Both the position numbers and the translations under genes were made by a program. Positions 6,414 through 7,890 of a stretch of 7,890 nt of DNA are shown one piece after another; position 1 is the first letter of the stretch; every line of letters starts with the position of its first letter. The notes under the pieces are model-generated. The model was not told where the DNA came from and did no database searches. It saw only the letters and a list, made by a program, of their open reading frames with translations. This DNA is from an uncultured Chlorobiaceae bacterium (GTDB lineage Bacteria; Bacteroidota; Chlorobiia; Chlorobiales; Chlorobiaceae): NCBI GenBank assembly GCA_903874585.1, contig CAIQSY010000229.1:1-7890 (forward strand). The letters run 5' to 3'.

Positions 6414-7460
6414 ATGCCTCAAAAAAAGTTATTGCAAAAGCTGCTCACTGGAGAGCATTTATCACAGGATGAGATGACATTCTGCATGAACAGCTTTATG
6501 GATGGTCTTTTTCCTGATAGTGTCATTGCCGCACTGCTTGTATTGCAACAAAACAAAGGGATTACGCCAACCGAAACAGCGGGCGCTTACTACAGTTTGA
6601 TGGAAAAAGCCAACACCATCGAGTTACGTGAAGATGCTGTTGACACTTGTGGAACCGGTGGCGACCATGCAGGAACGTACAATATTTCAACAATGGCCTC
6701 CATCATTGCCGCCAGCGTTGGCGTACCTATTGCCAAGCATGGCAACCGTTCGGTCACCAGCAGTTGTGGCAGCGCAGATGTGCTTGAGGCTCTCGGTTTT
6801 AATGTCAATTTATCGCCCGATGCTACCAAAAAGCTCTTTCAGGAGACGGGTTTTGCCTTTCTTTTTGCACCACTCTACCACCCTTCAATGAAGCGAGTAG
6901 CCTCAATCCGCAGAGAACTTGGCATTCGAACCATCTTTAATATTCTTGGTCCACTGATTAATCCCGCAAAGACAAAACGTCAACTTGTGGGCGTCTTTAA
7001 TCGCGAATTGATGGAACTGTACACGGAAGTATTGGTGCAAACCGGCGCTCACCATGCGTTGATTGTACACTCCATAACGGAAGAGGGAATTGCTCTCGAC
7101 GAGCCCAGCCTTAACGGACCAACACATGTGGTTGAAATTCAACACGGCATTGTAGTACAGCACACCCTGTATCCTGAAGATTTGGGACTTTCGCGACACG
7201 CACTCTCTGAAATTCAAGGTGGCACGAAAGAGGAAAACGCAATGATTATTCGCCGTATTCTTGATGGCAGCGCGCCGCAAGCACACCTTGATGCTGCACT
7301 GTTTACCACGGCGCTTGCCTGTTACGTTTCAGGCAAAGTTCCCTGTATTAATGATGGCTTTATGATAGCAAAAGATGCTCTGGAGAGTGGACGTTCAGAA
7401 GAGACGTTTAAAAAGATCGTCCAATGCAATGCTGAACTCTCAGCACAACAAAATTTATAG
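6414..7460 (+). CDS. trpD: Anthranilate phosphoribosyltransferase
   Basis: TrpD transfers the phosphoribosyl group of PRPP to anthranilate, the second step of tryptophan synthesis from chorismate, in the cytoplasm. The 348-residue length is typical. The N-terminal helical domain (about 1-70) contains the conserved LLTGEHLSQDE and the SVIAALLVL helix. The PRPP/Mg site follows: DTCGTGGDHAGTYNIST with CGTGGD at 79-84, then AKHGNRSVTSSCGSADVLEALG with KHGNR at 108-112. Further signatures are FAPLYHPSMKRVASIRRELG and RTIFNILGPLINPA. ATG 6414 is chosen over the TTG at 6393 because the usual family N-terminus begins here and the opposing promoter occupies the intervening bases. No Shine-Dalgarno is obvious. 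No other trp gene is visible, so trpD is outside a compact trp operon at least on this side. The bchG-like gene follows 74 nt downstream in the same direction. Confidence 0.97.
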   Translation: MPQKKLLQKLLTGEHLSQDEMTFCMNSFMDGLFPDSVIAALLVLQQNKGITPTETAGAYYSLMEKANTIELREDAVDTCGTGGDHAGTYNISTMASIIAASVGVPIAKHGNRSVTSSCGSADVLEALGFNVNLSPDATKKLFQETGFAFLFAPLYHPSMKRVASIRRELGIRTIFNILGPLINPAKTKRQLVGVFNRELMELYTEVLVQTGAHHALIVHSITEEGIALDEPSLNGPTHVVEIQHGIVVQHTLYPEDLGLSRHALSEIQGGTKEENAMIIRRILDGSAPQAHLDAALFTTALACYVSGKVPCINDGFMIAKDALESGRSEETFKKIVQCNAELSAQQNL

Positions 7461-7470
7461 AGCGCGACCT

Positions 7471-7499
7471 TTAACTTTTTGCTAAAAAACTTGTATACT
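7471..7499 (+). promoter_or_regulatory. Candidate sigma-70 promoter for the bchG-like gene
   Basis: TTAACT (7471-7476; 4 of 6) and TATACT (7494-7499; 5 of 6) are separated by 17 bp. Transcription would begin near 7506, giving a leader of roughly 29 nt to ATG 7535. Only a weak GCGAG ribosome-binding candidate (7523-7527) is present. No terminator hairpin follows trpD, so read-through from trpD may also supply transcript. Confidence 0.45.
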
Positions 7500-7534
7500 G
7501 TTCGCTTTGTTTTTATGCCGAAGCGAGAACCACT

Positions 7535-7890
7535 ATGCCCATGAACGGACGAGAAACCCTTCACCCTGAAAAGCAGCAGAGCATCGCCGAAAAGCTACGC
7601 TTATCAGGTGTGAGCGATTCCCGGCAGAGAGATATTCAGCAAGCGCTTGAGAATGTCAACCGCCCTGGATTCAGAATTGAACCATCAGCGATTGTGCCTC
7701 TGATGAAGCCGGTAACATGGTTTCCACCCATGTGGGCATTTGCCTGTGGCGTGGTTTCAACGGGCGAAAGTGTGACAGAACACTGGTCGATTCTTCTGCG
7801 AGGCATTCTGCTTGCCGGACCGCTGATGTGCGCTATGTCGCAGACAATGAACGACTATTTCGACCGTGAAGTTGATGCCATCAATGAACC
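7535..7890 (+). CDS. bchG: (Bacterio)chlorophyll synthase, UbiA prenyltransferase family, N-terminal part (runs off the right edge)
   Basis: The visible 118 codons begin a UbiA-type membrane prenyltransferase that esterifies (bacterio)chlorophyllide with a long-chain isoprenoid alcohol, the last step of pigment synthesis, in the membrane. Residues 56-68 (LMKPVTWFPPMWA) and the run LLAGPLMCAMSQTMNDYFD closely follow BchG/ChlG proteins. The Asp-rich Mg-diphosphate motif NDxxDxxxD is complete at Asn106, Asp107, Asp110 and Asp114, followed by AINEP, a hallmark of chlorophyll synthases rather than UbiA or MenA. Two hydrophobic segments are visible (about 62-77 and 86-103). About 50 polar residues precede the first membrane segment. 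The match to purple-bacterial BchG (WFPP, LAGPL, MSQ) favours BChl a synthase. In green sulfur bacteria the paralogue BchK, which makes BChl c/d/e, is the main alternative and cannot be excluded from this fragment. Start is ATG 7535; ATG 7541 is also possible. Confidence 0.88.
   Translation, partial: MPMNGRETLHPEKQQSIAEKLRLSGVSDSRQRDIQQALENVNRPGFRIEPSAIVPLMKPVTWFPPMWAFACGVVSTGESVTEHWSILLRGILLAGPLMCAMSQTMNDYFDREVDAINE

Noticed and set aside
7475..7490. TTTTT-GCT-AAAAA inverted repeat after trpD as a terminator
   Set aside because: The stem has no GC pairs, the loop is three bases, and it lies inside the candidate bchG promoter spacer; it is better explained as AT-rich promoter DNA.
7515..7544. 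Nine-codon possible leader peptide (ATG 7515) overlapping the bchG start
   Set aside because: No ribosome binding site, and a frame this short is expected by chance; no attenuator hairpins accompany it.

Overview
The window reads as ordinary chromosomal DNA of a phototrophic Gram-negative bacterium, most likely a green sulfur bacterium (Chlorobiaceae). The strongest clue is the 3' end, which begins a (bacterio)chlorophyll synthase of the BchG/ChlG type. Lipid A genes (lpxK and a DUF374 acyltransferase) show a Gram-negative outer membrane. Base composition looks a little below 50% GC by eye (not computed). The lineage call is inference; no rRNA or other marker gene is present.

Layout. Positions 1-2535 are read leftwards: purD (purine synthesis) comes first in transcription order, then a JAMM/MPN+ metalloprotease gene starting 1 nt after the purD stop, then after 91 nt the first 243 codons of carB, which runs off the left edge. 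A 185-bp divergent spacer (2536-2720) separates this block from a rightward pair, a DUF374 acyltransferase gene and lpxK, which overlap by 8 nt and form a lipid A module. lpxK meets a leftward isochorismatase-family hydrolase gene tail to tail, with a 32-bp coding overlap. After a 243-bp spacer with no gene I can support comes a leftward M24B (Xaa-Pro type) aminopeptidase gene. A compact divergent region (6299-6413) with overlapping candidate promoters and an imperfect 28-bp dyad separates it from rightward trpD (tryptophan synthesis). The first 118 codons of the bchG-like gene follow, with its own candidate sigma-70 promoter.

How the genes work together. There is no single pathway. The window is a mosaic of housekeeping genes: pyrimidine/arginine (carB), purine (purD), tryptophan (trpD), lipid A (DUF374 acyltransferase plus lpxK), peptide turnover (M24B) and pigment synthesis (bchG). 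All six complete genes with recognisable catalytic residues look intact. I see no mobile elements, tRNA or rRNA genes, CRISPR arrays, or signs of recent transfer. I found no convincing undescribed system. The points most worth checking are the purD-coupled JAMM protease, the DUF374-lpxK overlap, the lpxK/isochorismatase coding overlap, and the dyad between the M24B gene and trpD.
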